Assembly: GCF_932526225.1 (NCBI RefSeq)
Contig: NC_064046.1
Span: 8,767,719 to 8,831,718, forward strand
Length of the DNA stretch: 64,000 nucleotides
Direction: 5' to 3'
Origin: Nematostella vectensis
Lineage: Eukaryota; Cnidaria; Anthozoa; Actiniaria; Edwardsiidae
The notes below the pieces were generated by a model. That model was not told where the DNA came from and did not search any database. It was given only the letters and a program-made list of their open reading frames with translations. Both the position numbers and the translations under genes were made by a program. This document shows positions 1 to 12,600 of this stretch, in pieces. Numbering within the stretch: the stretch's first letter is position 1; each line of letters starts with the position of its first letter.

Positions 1-530
1 CCTCCCCCTCCACTGAGGATCACCTCCATCCTTCCCCCTCTCCACCGAGGATCACCTCCATCCTTACCCCTCTCCACCGAGGATCACCTCCATCCTCCCC
101 CCTCTCCACCGAGGATCACCTCCATCCTTCCCCCTCTCCACCGAGGATCACCTCCATCCTTCCCTCTTTCCACCGAGGCTCACCTCCATCCCTCCCCCTC
201 TCCACCGAGGATCACCTCCATCCTTCCTCATCTCCACCGAGGATCACCTCCATTCTTCCCCCTCTCCACTGAGGATCACTTCCATCCTTCCCTCTTTCCA
301 CCGAGGCTCACCTCCATCCCTCCCCCTCTCCACCGAGGATCACCTCCATCCTTCCTCATCTCCACCGAGGATCACCTCCATTCTTCCCCCTCTCCACTGA
401 GGATCACTTCCCTCCTTCCTCCCTTTCCACCCAGGATCACTTCCCTCCCTCCCTCCTTCCGCACCCCCCCCAACCCAGTATCACTTCCCTCCTTCCTCCC
501 TTTCCACCCAGGCTTCCAATTCTGCACCAC
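1..530. repeat. 32-bp minisatellite in the 3' part of UBA2
   Basis: A run of about 32-bp units built on CACCGAGGATCACCTCCATC followed by a C/T-rich spacer fills the left edge. Units become degenerate after about 420, where the ends read CACCCAGGATCACTTCC. It lies downstream of UBA2 exon 16, so it is probably in a late UBA2 intron. The array runs off the left edge, so its full size is unknown. Confidence 0.9.
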
Positions 531-625
531 CCAGGCTTTCCAGACTCAAATACAGAGAAATGGTTGACAAGGTTGATAACACATCTCTCCTAACACTTCA
601 ATGGAAAAAAAACTGTAAAAAGTAC

Positions 626-3600
626 CTGTGCTTTATGTTGATGACCAGTTCGTAGTTTTGTAAGAAATCATCTGCTTTCAGTCGACTTCCATTGATGATG
701 TTGAACTCAGCCAGTGCCTTTGGCAAGTTATCTGAGAGGAAAATTCAAAGATCTATGAATCGAATCAGAGTAAGGATGCTAGTACACTCACCAAAACCTT
801 TTACTTAAATAGACAAATAAGCTATGAATAATAGCATATAGAGAAGTCGAAACATGTGACAGCATGGCAGGCCATCACTGAACATCATATTTGGCTGTCA
901 AATACACTAATTATTTCTGGGAACTAAAGGCAGGGGCGTAGCCAGGGGGATGGCCTAGGGGGCCCGCCCCCCCCTTTTAGCAGCCAAAAATACAGTAATT
1001 GTATGAGACATTATCTCAAATACAGGAGAAAATGCCATGAAAATCCCCTTTTGGGCCCCCTCCCGTTAAAAATCCTGGCTACGCCGCTGAAAAGAACTTT
1101 GAAATGAAGAGTGTTAGTCTCTTTCCAGGCATATACATAGCAAGTGTACAGTGTACAGTGCTATTAGTGGGTAATTTTCTTTTGAGAGATAATCAAATAT
1201 TATACACACCGCGCTATGGGAAAATTAATGTGTGGAAAATAACCATAATCACATGGCGCCCAATGGAACATGAGTGACTCGGAGCCGGTTGAGCAGGGAG
1301 GGGCAAGGGTAAGGAGTTGGAGCCCCACCCTACTCATTTGTAGATATTTGAAATTACGTAACAATTAGGTATGGGTAGGTAACCATTGAATAGATTTAAA
1401 TGATTATTCAAATAGTTAAGAAAACGCTTGAGTTATGAGTTTTGTACGTAGAAAAAGTTTGGATCTAGATAGGTCTAGTGACCTATGTTCTGAAACATTG
1501 GAAAAGCTAAGAATATAAGGAAATTTATTGCCATTTTTTAAAAATTCCGAGCTTACTTAGTTACTGTTACTTAGTTACAGGGAGGGCCCTGTATTTGTCT
1601 CTCGACACACCCCTATATAAGAAGTAACAGGCTCAGTGATTCTATTAAAAACTGTCTGACTTTTATAAAATCTTTACCTTCGGTTTCACCTTGTTCACTT
1701 GATATGATGATAGTGCCTGAAAGTGTCAATCATTTTGATGCATCATCATAAAAAAAACTATATAACATTATTATATACATAATAATGTCCACACACAAAT
1801 TTTGGAGCCGAAAAAAACTCTAAAGAACCCTTCTCAGCCAAACCTTTGTTATTGCTTTAAACCAATACTGGAATATACATGAAAATACAAGTATCAACTA
1901 AATCCATCCCTTAAAACTTAAACGAATTATGTAGCATAATGGTGGCTGGGCTAGATTTCCAGCCATCACTCACTGCAAGTTCACAGAAACAAGCTGGAAA
2001 TCATATAATATGGCATATAATTAGACAAACCATTAGAAGAAATATTAAAATAACCATTTCAAGTATAGTCTCTTGTCTTTTTTATCAAACTAAATAAAAA
2101 ATATCACAATAGCCTAATAAGCTCTCACACTTGGTACTTTGCTAGGATAACAAATGGCTATGTGAAAGCTCAAATATCGTTGTAGGTTAATGAAGTGTTA
2201 CGGTACCTTTGCCATCATCAATCTCTACATCAGGAGCTATCATTCCAAACCTCTCTTTCAGAACCTGCAAGCAATGAATAAGACAGGCTCTTTTAGACAT
2301 CCAAGCACCGTTTGGCGATGGTATGATTTTGGTTCCTATGAAAGAAATAAGCAGTGTGTACCTGGCCCAAAAATCATGATGGTGATGATGAGTTATGACG
2401 TACCTGGCCCAAAAATCATCATGGTGATGATGAGTTATGACGTACCTCGCCCAAAAATCATCATGGTGATGATGAGTTATGACGTACCTCGCCCAAAAAT
2501 CATCTTGGTGATGATAAGTTATGACGTACCTTGCCCAAAAATCATCATGGTGATGATGAGTTATGACGTACCTCGCCCAAAAATCATCATGGTGATGATG
2601 AGTTGACGTACCTGGCCCAAAAATCATCATGGTGATGATGAGTTATGATGTACCTGGCCCAAAAATCATCATGGTAACGATGAGTTATGACGTACCTCGC
2701 CCAAAAATCATCATGGTGATGATGAGTTGACGTACCTGGCCCAAAAATCATCATGGTGATGATGAGTTATGATGTACCTGGCCCAAAAATCATCATGGTG
2801 ACGATGAGTTATGACGTACCTCGCCCAAAAATCATCATGGTGATGATGAGTTGACGTACCTGGCCCAAAAATCATCATGGTGATGATGAGTTATGATGTA
2901 CCTGGCCCAAAAATCATCATGGTGACGATGAGTTTTGACATACCTGGCCCAAAAATCATCATGGTAACGATGAGTTATGACGTACCTCGCCCAAAAATCA
3001 TCATGGTGATGATGAGTTATGACGTACCTGGCCCAAATATCATCATGGTGATGATGAGTTATGACATACCTTGCCCAAAAATCATCATGGTAACGATGAG
3101 TTATGACGTACCTCGCCCAAAAATCATCATGGTGATGATGATTTATAACGTACCTGGCCCAAAAATCATCATGGTGATGATGAGTTATGACATACCTTGC
3201 CCAAAAATCATCATGGTGATGATGAGTTATGACATACCTGGCCCAAAAATCATCATGGTGATGATGGGTTATGACGTACCTGGCCCAAAAATCATCATGG
3301 TGATGATGAGTTATGACGTACCTGGCCCAAAAATCATCATGGTGATGATGAGTTATGACTTTAGGATGCACTTTTGCCTACATTTTGTGCTGTATTTAAC
3401 CAGCTCAATTTTATTAGCCAAGTAGCTAATTTCTTACGCCTAGTGCACACTAGTGACATATCGACATAACGACATGGACATAACAACATAGGAGAAAAAA
3501 CATGTTTTTCTTTTATGTTGTTATGTCCATGTCGTTATGTGGGGTTAAACATAGTGTGCACACCCATGTCGTTATGTTGCTAGTGTGCACTAGGCATTAG

Positions 3601-6600
3601 GGAAAATACAGTGAATATAGAGGGACCTAGGGTATCCCATTCCCCTCTTTCTGTTGTCTTCGCACCAACTCTCGCTATCTGTCTTTTTGGTCTTCGGTAC
3701 TTAAAAAGGTACCTTTTCTTCAAGAGCTTGGATAGTCATCGTCTCAGTATTCACAAAAACAGTCACCTAAAACAATGAAAGAAAAACTATCAAATGGAAC
3801 TCAACATCAAAAATGCTCAAAATACTGCAGATACACTACCTCAGGTTTTGAGGCACATACGTAACACTTTGGGTTGGGTTCCACAAGTGCACATGGAACC
3901 AGAATTCTTTTTCTTGGATTTGGCTGTCGGTTTAGATAAATCTGGAAACAATACATTTGGCTAGTTTAGAAATGGCAGAGCCATAGCAGGGGGTGGGGCA
4001 CTGGGGGCATGTGCCCCCTGATATTTTTAAATATCATAATGAAATGACCAGTAGGGGCCTGGCTGTGCCCCCAATGGGTATACTGTGAAATCTTTGAACA
4101 AAGGAAACATCGGAAGGTCGAGGGGGTTTAATTGTATATATCCCCCTGTCCCCATTTTTAGGTGGTTCAGGGCAAAGTACAGGCCCATAGCCAGGGTTCA
4201 GGTAGTTCAACTTTGACTTGAAGGTCCGCTCTAATGAAGGAGAATAAAGTACCACTCTGAGCTAGTATAAGCTAAGATAAAATAGTCCACTAAATGGGTT
4301 AACTACCCCCCCCCCCTCCCTGCTCAAAATCCTGGCAATGGGCCTGAGATAACACATGCTTGTGGTAAAACTTACAGTTTTACATTTGTCCAGTTTACCA
4401 GCAAGGATGTTTAGGCCTTGCATGACTATAATCCCAGAGATGACGGCATTGGTGGTGGCAATGGCAGGGATAATGTTGCCTGCCATAGCTGAAACAAAGT
4501 TTTCAAAATAAATCATTCATGGCCTGAAAACATTAATAAATGGATAAACATTTACGAGGCTTAACAACTTCTTGGAATGCTGGATTATCAGAGCATAGAT
4601 TGTCCAATGTGGTCCAGATAATGGCATAAGCAGGGCTGTCAAAATGGAGTAGGTGGTTGCTTAAAAAAAGTAGCTGGTTGTGAGAGGAATAATGCAAAAT
4701 CAGCTCTAATATTCATTTTAACCATTAGACAAAAAGTATAGGCAATAAAACGTGCTGGGGAAGCTCCATCAGTCGCCGGCTTGTTCTGACAGCCCTGCAT
4801 ATGGCTCATGTATGACCACCAAACTCAGATTGGATTGACACTGTTGTTTTTGTAGGAGTGGGGAAATCAGAGAAAAACGCCAGAACTCACATCAGAACTG
4901 GGAACATGTGAAACCAGGAAACAAGTGGCACAAACGCTCACTAAAAGAGGACAGTATCTTTTACTTTAGTCTGGAGCAAAACACTTTGAAAGGTATAGGA
5001 AAACGGATGCTTAAAAGATAATTTTCATAATTTATAAGAATAATAAATACATTTATCTAAACAGGATAGAGATTCCAGCATAGCTGATGTTCTCAATAAT
5101 ACTCTTCCCCTCACACTTATTTACACTTATTACCATCTAAACTGCCATGCTTGTGGTACCTTTTATATCAAAACGGCTTTTCATGGGTATTCCAAAGATC
5201 TGGGCTCTGATGTTAGCAGCGCAACACACAAAATCCATTGATGCAGGATCATCCTTTAATGAGATTTTAACAGAATGTGCAAGAACTTAATGTACTGGAT
5301 TTAATAGGGAATGACTTTGACTCATACACTCTCTAACATTTCTCTAGACCTTTCTTATTGATATGACTAGAAAAACGACAGGCAAGCTGAAGAATGACTA
5401 GGCGGACGGCAAAGGTGTGTCAGAATCAACCAAAGGTTGAAATAAAATGTTTTACACCTCTATGAAAACTAAGCTGAGGTTTTTAATGTTAGGCATTTGT
5501 CTGATAAAAAATAGACTATTCTTAAAAAAATTCAGCGAAACTAGTCTGTTTTCACAAAGGCGTAAAACATAGGATTTCGACATAGTGTTGATTTATTCCA
5601 ACTTTCATTGAGTTTTGATATGAAGAGCATTTTTGTCAAACACTTTGGCAGTTGAATGAATTTCCCTTAAAAGTGAATTATAGAATATAGAAACAAAGAT
5701 TCCAAGGTTTATACTTTTGTTAGATATCCATGATAACACTTTACCTTATCCCATGACAAGTCTTCTCCTTTGGTGGACAGCTCAATCTTAAGACTCTCAA
5801 TACTAAAATTCCCATAAAAAACATTTATATAGCGCTTACACTATGTTCCAAGCACTTCACTTTTAAAATCCTGTTATGTATGTATTAAGAATGTCTTATC
5901 TAGGAACTAAGGAACACATGCTTCTAGCAAGCTGATATACATTCAACAAGTCAAATTCAGGGCCATGAAACAGAAAGATACCATCCATGTCTCGACAGGA
6001 AATCAAACCTGTTTCAGCAGAGGTGAGATGCCCCATACAATGACATGCTAACACACTGGGCCACCTGTGGTGAGAGGCCCCATACGCTGACACGCTAACA
6101 CACTGGGCCACCTGTGGTGAGAGGCCCCATACAATGACATGCTAACACACTGGGCCACCTGTGGTGAGAGGCCCCATACGCTGACAGGCTAACAAACTGG
6201 GCCACCTGTGGTGAGAGGCCCCATACACTGACATGCTAACACACTGGGTCACCTGTGGTGAGAGGCCCCATACGCTGACAGGCTAACACACTGGGTCACC
6301 TGTGGTGAGAGGCCCCATTGACCGGAACTGATTTGGTGCCATTGTGTGACAAATTGTAAATAGTCATTTGATTCCATGATTGTAATATGAGAGGGGGTGT
6401 GTGAGAGTAGAGAGAGGACAGCGCGTGAAGAACACGAGACAAGACAAGCGAGGAGAAAGAGATAAGTGAACACTTTTTATACTTTTACCACTTTATTACA
6501 GAAGAATAAATATCAATCAAAACCTGAGATTTTAGTGTATAGGCAAGTTCCGTACATTAGTGGTGCCGTGACCAGGATTAAGAGAAAAACTAGGATACGA

Positions 6601-9600
6601 ACCAAGAGACAAACAACATTCCTTCGGGATAACTCAAACATGGGTGATCCGGAACCGAGAGAAAGTGTCGATACAGACCCAGAACTCGAACTTAACAATA
6701 GGATCGACAAAGAAATCGAGAAATTGACATTCTATTTATAGGACACTGATGAAATGATAAACTCGTGTGATTTTGAAGAGATGAAAATGACTAGCGAGCG
6801 TACAAGCCAAATTAATGCGCGATTAAACAGCTTGATTCTTGAATTACAAGAACTAAAATTAGATCTTGGAAAATATACCGCGTGAGCTATAAGGCAATGG
6901 AAGAAAGATACAAAGGATAGATATTCCATGCTATTAGACAACAGAGACAGGATGGTAAGGCGCCTATAGGAGGAAAACAAGAGAGAAATTCAGATAGCTG
7001 AGGCCGAGAAATATAAGTTGAAATTCGAGCAGGAAGAAAGATTACATAGAGAAGTCCAGCAGCGTGAGAAAGAGCTATGGGAGGAGAGGCTCCAAGCGGA
7101 AATTAGAGTTGCAGAAAAGAAGCTAGAAATAGAAAGCGCCGCAAAGGCCAGTGGTTCGAAATTGCCCGAGTTAAAAATAACACCTTTCAAAGGCACCGCT
7201 GAAGACTGGATAAGATTCGAAAATATGTTTATTTCCCAAGTTGACAATAAAAAGATCTCAGCTGAGGAGAAGTTTGGCTATTTATTAGAGCTAGTTGAGC
7301 CTAGGGTGCGCGATCACCTTTCAAATCTCAAACCAGGAGAAGTGGGTTACAAAATAGCATGGGAGCGTCTGAGGGAGGAATACGGGCAAACGAAAACCGT
7401 TGTGGCCGCACACGTCGACCAAATATTAAACCTACCCATACTTAAGAGTGGGGGACATGCAAAGGTACGCGAATTTTACGAAACACTAAGCAAAAGTCAT
7501 GATGCATTGGAAACCCTAGGGGAAGGGAATATGCTTCGGGGTCTTGCCCTGTCCACCCTCAATAAGTTGCAAAAAATCCGAGCAGACCTGGTACGAACCG
7601 ACGAAGGGTGGGAGTCATGGGAAATGGGAGATGTCATCAAAGCCCTACAGAAGTGGCTAAAAAGGAATAAACCAGCTGAAGAAAGTGAAAGGGAACCGGG
7701 AGATAAGAGGAAGGAGCGGCATTATTTTAATCAAAAGGGCGTATCGCCCCAAACCCCTAAGGGACGGTGTATATTTGGGTGCCAAGAAGCTCATTGGGGG
7801 GACCTCTGTCCGGTCTATGATACACTCGAGAAACGCCGCAAGTTCTTCTCAGAGAATCGCCTATGTTTCAATTGCGGTCGGACTGGACATAGAGAGAACA
7901 AATGTAATGGGAGGGGCTGTTATAAGTGTAAGGCTAGGCACCACACAAGCCTGTGCCATGATAAACAACACAACGCAATGTTAAGTGGCTTCACGCCAAC
8001 GAGTGACGAAAAAACTTTGCCAGCGATTATCCCAGTGGTAATAAAAGGACAGACATTTTGGGCGTACCTCGATACGGGGTCTGGGAGAAACTTTGTTTCG
8101 AGGGAGGTGATCAGAAAGCTAAATCTTAGATCTGTACGACACGAGTCACGCCACATAGTGACAGTAAATGGAGTTAAAAAACAATCGATGCCCGTATTTG
8201 AGATTGAAATGAATTCCGTCGACGGAAAAGCCCGCGAAAACCTAGAAGTCACTGGAAGTCAAATGGTTGATTTTACCACCATCAAGAGGCCGACCATAGC
8301 AGAGCTAAAGGCCAAACATGCCCACATGAGAGACAAATCGTTTTACCGAACCGCAAGTGAAGAGTACCCGATCCACGTGATTTTATCAGATGCATTTTAC
8401 TGTAAAATACGAACCGAGCAGATAATCAAGGGTCAGCCAGACGATCCAGTGGTGGAAGGAACGACGTTTGGCTGGGTCGTCCACGGAGGGAAGGAGTACG
8501 CCGATGGAAGGTGTATGTTTGTGCGCGAAACAAACGACTATGAGAGGCTATACGCGCTAGATGTGCTCGGCATCGAAGACAGGAGCGAAACTGACCAATC
8601 AGACGTGTACAGCGAGTTCCGCGAAAACATCTCAAGAACAGATGACGGAAGGTACAAAGTAAGCGTGCCGTGGGTGCCTGGAGCTAAGCTGGAGAACACG
8701 AATGAAGAGCCTAGTAGGAAGCGTTTACGAAATGTTGAAAGGAAGCTAAGAAATGACGTGGAACTACGGGAAGCCTATGAGAAGATTGTCCGCGACCAGC
8801 TACACGAGGGAATAATCGAGACCGTTATAGAAAAATCGCGTGGTGACCGAATCTTCTATATGCCACACAAGCCAGTGGTTAGAGCCAACGCCCAAACGAC
8901 AAAGGTACGAATGGTATTCGACGCCAGCTGCAAGCCACACCCACTAGCTAATAGTGTCAATGAATGCATGCACACCGGTCCACCTCTTCAACCACTAATG
9001 TGGGACATCATGATACGAGCGCGCATGGCCCCACACCTGATCCTCGGTGACCTGGAGAAAGCATTCTTACAGATTGCGATTAAGGAAGAAGATAGAGACG
9101 CCTTCAGGTTCCTCTTCAACATAAACAACAAAGAGGAACACTTCCGGTTCGCCCGTGTACCTTTCGGCGCAGAAGCGAGTCCATTTATGTTAGGAGCCAC
9201 CATTCACCATCATCTTGACCGCCAACCCACCGAGCTAACGAACACAGTCAATGCACTCCGGGAGAACACATACGTCGACAACTTGATGCAGACCGGAAAT
9301 GACGTAGACGAATTAAAAGAGTTCAGAGAAGAGGCGACTAGAATATTTGAGTCAGCTAAGTTCCCCGCACACAAGTGGGAGTCAGATTTGCAAGATTTGG
9401 ACACTGAACCAAACCCCAGCAAGATACTCGGACACGTCTGGGATAAGCGGGAAGATATCCTTGAGATACAGGCCGATGTAAGTGCACAAGAGAAGGATCC
9501 CGTGACGAAACGCGCCATACTGAGCAAGCTTAGTGGAGTCTACGATCCCTTAGGAATTATTTCGCCGACAACTGTTGAAGGCAAGCGGATTTACCGCGAC

Positions 9601-12600
9601 GCGTGCGAAGAAAAAAGGGGCTGGAACGACGAAGTCAGTGAAAGTACCAAGAAAGCCTGGTTTAAGTGGACAGGCCAACTACGAAACGTCAAGATCCCAA
9701 GAAGCCTCGTGAGGGACCTTCGGAGAGTGAAAACAATTCATCTACATGTTTTCGCTGATGCCAGCAACGTAGCGTGTTCAGCTGTGATGATAGCAATTGT
9801 CGAGGACACCACGGGAGTAGTAAAGGGGCTGCTTACATCTAAATCGAGAATATCCAAGCGCAACACCTCGATTCCCCGTCTTGAGTTAGTGAGTGGTCAC
9901 ATGGCGGCAAATATGGTCAAGAACGTGTGTGCTGCGCTCAAACGATGGCCAATTACTTCCGTTACAGTTTGGATGGACAGCCTAGTGGCGCTCTACTGGA
10001 TTTGCAACCCAGGAAGACAGTGGAAGACCTTCGTGTCAAATAGAGTAAGGAAAATTGCTGAAATCACAAATAAAACACCAATCACTTGGAAGCACTGTTC
10101 GACAGAGAGGAATATAGCAGATCTCGGTAGTCGTGGAGCAACAATTGAGAAGATGGAAAGAGGAGAATGGTTCGCAGGACCAGACTGGTTACTTAAGGAA
10201 GAAGAATGGCCGGAGCAACCACAACTTCAAACAACTAAGGCCGTCAAAGAAGAACACAAACCTGTTGAATCAAGTATGTTAGTTTTGAAACGAAAACCCG
10301 ATGAGTGGGATGATCTATTACAACGGAACAGTCACTGGAAGACACTGCGTGTAACTGCATGGGCCCAGCGATTTAGGGCCAACGCCCTCGCGAAAATGAG
10401 AAAAGAGAACAAACGCAAAGGACCGCTAACAACGGACGACATCGCACAAGCAGAGGTTTGCTGGGTGAAGAGAGTCCAGAAATACGTACAGCCAGACCCA
10501 CAAAGCCCTGGATGGGAAGTTATAAAGGACGAGCAGAGGGGAGTCTTGAGGTGCAAAGGGAGAATCTGCGGTTATGAGCCAATCTACGTGGATGACAGAG
10601 CATTCGTAGACAAACTCGTTCAACACGTTCACCATCAAGTAAGTCATCTTGGCGTTGCAAACACGATGTCCGAGATTAGAGAGAAATGGTGGATTCCAAA
10701 ACTGAGGTCAAGAGTGAAAAAGGTGATTAATGAATGCAATCTGTGTAAAGTGTTCAGAGCCAAGCCTTACGGTCTGAGCCCAACGGCTGATTTACCGAGT
10801 TTCCGCGTAGAAGGTGGGAGACCATTTGAGACAGTTGGAGTAGACTTCGCTGGACCGCTCGATTACAAACTAGCGAGAAATGGAAAGGGGAAGTGCTATA
10901 TCATCATATTCACGTGCGCGACGTCTAGAGCAGTACATCTTGAAGTGACGAAATCTCAAACAGCGGAGGAGTTTCAAAGGAAGTTGAACGCATTCATCAC
11001 CCGCCGCACCAGGCCTGTGCGCATCGTATCAGACAACGCGTCAGTATTCAAGGCAACAGCGACTTGGATTAAGAAGATTCGGAAAAGTGAAGTATTGCAA
11101 GATTATCTCGCAAAGCAAGGTATAAGGTGGCAATTCAATTTGTCGAGATCGCCATGGTGGGGAGGGATGTATGAGCAGCTAATTCGAGAAATAAAGAAGA
11201 CCCTCTACAAGACTATGGGGAGGTCAAGTCTGCATTACGAACAGATGGAGGAAGTTGTCGTCGACATCGAGCGACATCTAAATAATCGACCACTCACGTA
11301 CGTAGAAAGTGACAACGGAGAAGACCACGTCCTCACCCCAAACATCATCATGTGGGGGCAGGATTCTCACATTCTTGAAGATATCGAGGTTGACGAAAAC
11401 GAAGTTAGCAAACTGCATGCGCGACTAATGATGAAACGAGAGCAAGTTTGGCAGCGTTGGAGACGAGAATACATCCACAGCTTAATGGAGAGTCACCGCG
11501 TTAAGAGGGGAGGTAACATCGCTCCTGACATAGGAGAAGTCGTTCTTCTAGTTGGAGAAAGCAAAAACCGAGGCGAGTGGGCGAAAGGAAAAGTAGTTGA
11601 TCACGTGCGCGGCAGAGACGGCATTGTGCGGGGCGTGTCTCTGCTTCACGAGAGCTATATCATCCAAAGGCCACTAACTCTCGTCTGCTCTCTAGAAATT
11701 AGAGCTGCGAGCAAGCAGATACCAGAGCGTGCGCCACCTGCAGCATCGGAGGTCATCGTGAGGCCGACTCGAGGAGCAGCACGAGATGCGCGCGAAAAAG
11801 TTCGCGTCCTACTCGAAGATGACGAGTGAACTCGATGACAACACAGCAAGAAGACTACGTTGTAAAAGCGGAAAGTCAACGATGTAAATAATACGGGACT
11901 TATTCTACAAACTCTATACAGAAAGAGACTTTAAAGAGACTCTTATTGTTTTGTCTATAAAATTAATTCAAGGATCATCAATTTTAGGGGAGAGTGACCG
12001 GAACTGATTTGGTGCCATTGTGTGACAAATTGTAAATAATCATTTGATTCCATGATTGTAATATGAGAGGGGGTGTGTGAGAGTAGAGAGAGGACAGCGC
12101 GTGAAGAACACGAGACAAGACAAGCGAGGAGAAAGAGATAAGTGAACACTTTTTATACTTTTACCACTTTATTACAGAAGAATAAATATCAATCAAAACC
12201 TGAGATTTTAGTGTATAGGCAAGTTCCGTACACCATACACTGACATGCTAACACACTAGGCCACCTGTGGTGAGAGGCCCCATACACTGACATGCTAACA
12301 CACTGGGCCACCTGTGGTGAGAGGCCCCATACACTGACATGCTAACACACTGGGCCACCTGTGGTGAGAGGCCCCATACACTGACATGCTAACACACTGG
12401 GTCACCTGTGGTGAGAGGCCCCATACGCTGACAGGCTAACACACTGGGTCACCTGTGGTGAGAGGCCCCATTGACCGGAACTGATTTGGTGCCATTGTGT
12501 GACAAATTGTAAATAGTCATTTGATTCCATGATTGTAATATGAGAGGGGGTGTGTGAGAGTAGAGAGAGGACAGCGCGTGAAGAACACGAGACAAGACAA

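Larger units (their letters stand above)
6319..12232 (+). mobile_element. BEL/Pao-type LTR retrotransposon, near full length
   Basis: The element is 5.9 kb with two 238-bp LTRs that begin TG and end CA and differ at one base that I could find. A 4-bp target duplication, CCAT, flanks it. The purine-rich AGGGGAGAG just before the 3' LTR fits a polypurine tract, and the sequence starting 4 bp after the 5' LTR is the likely primer-binding site. Domain order is gag, protease, reverse transcriptase, RNase H, integrase in one frame, which is the BEL/Pao order. It lies antisense to UBA2 in intron 8. No envelope-like ORF is seen. Nearly identical LTRs imply recent insertion, but three stops break the gag N-terminus. 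Confidence 0.95.

Noticed and set aside
1-530. Possible CRISPR-like or structured repeat array
   Set aside because: Units are directly adjacent with no unique spacers, and the genome is animal. It is a minisatellite.
2187-3425. Long ORFs on both strands with [14 protein letters not shown] and [11 protein letters not shown] repeats
   Set aside because: They come from the 42-bp satellite, whose unit is a multiple of three with no stop. The array is inside UBA2 intron 13, and the true exon 14 only touches one of these ORFs.
7018-11829. Retroelement as an endogenous retrovirus with envelope
   Set aside because: The domain order, zinc knuckle, YVDN box and DUF5641-type tail indicate BEL/Pao. Nothing envelope-like lies between the integrase tail and the 3' LTR.
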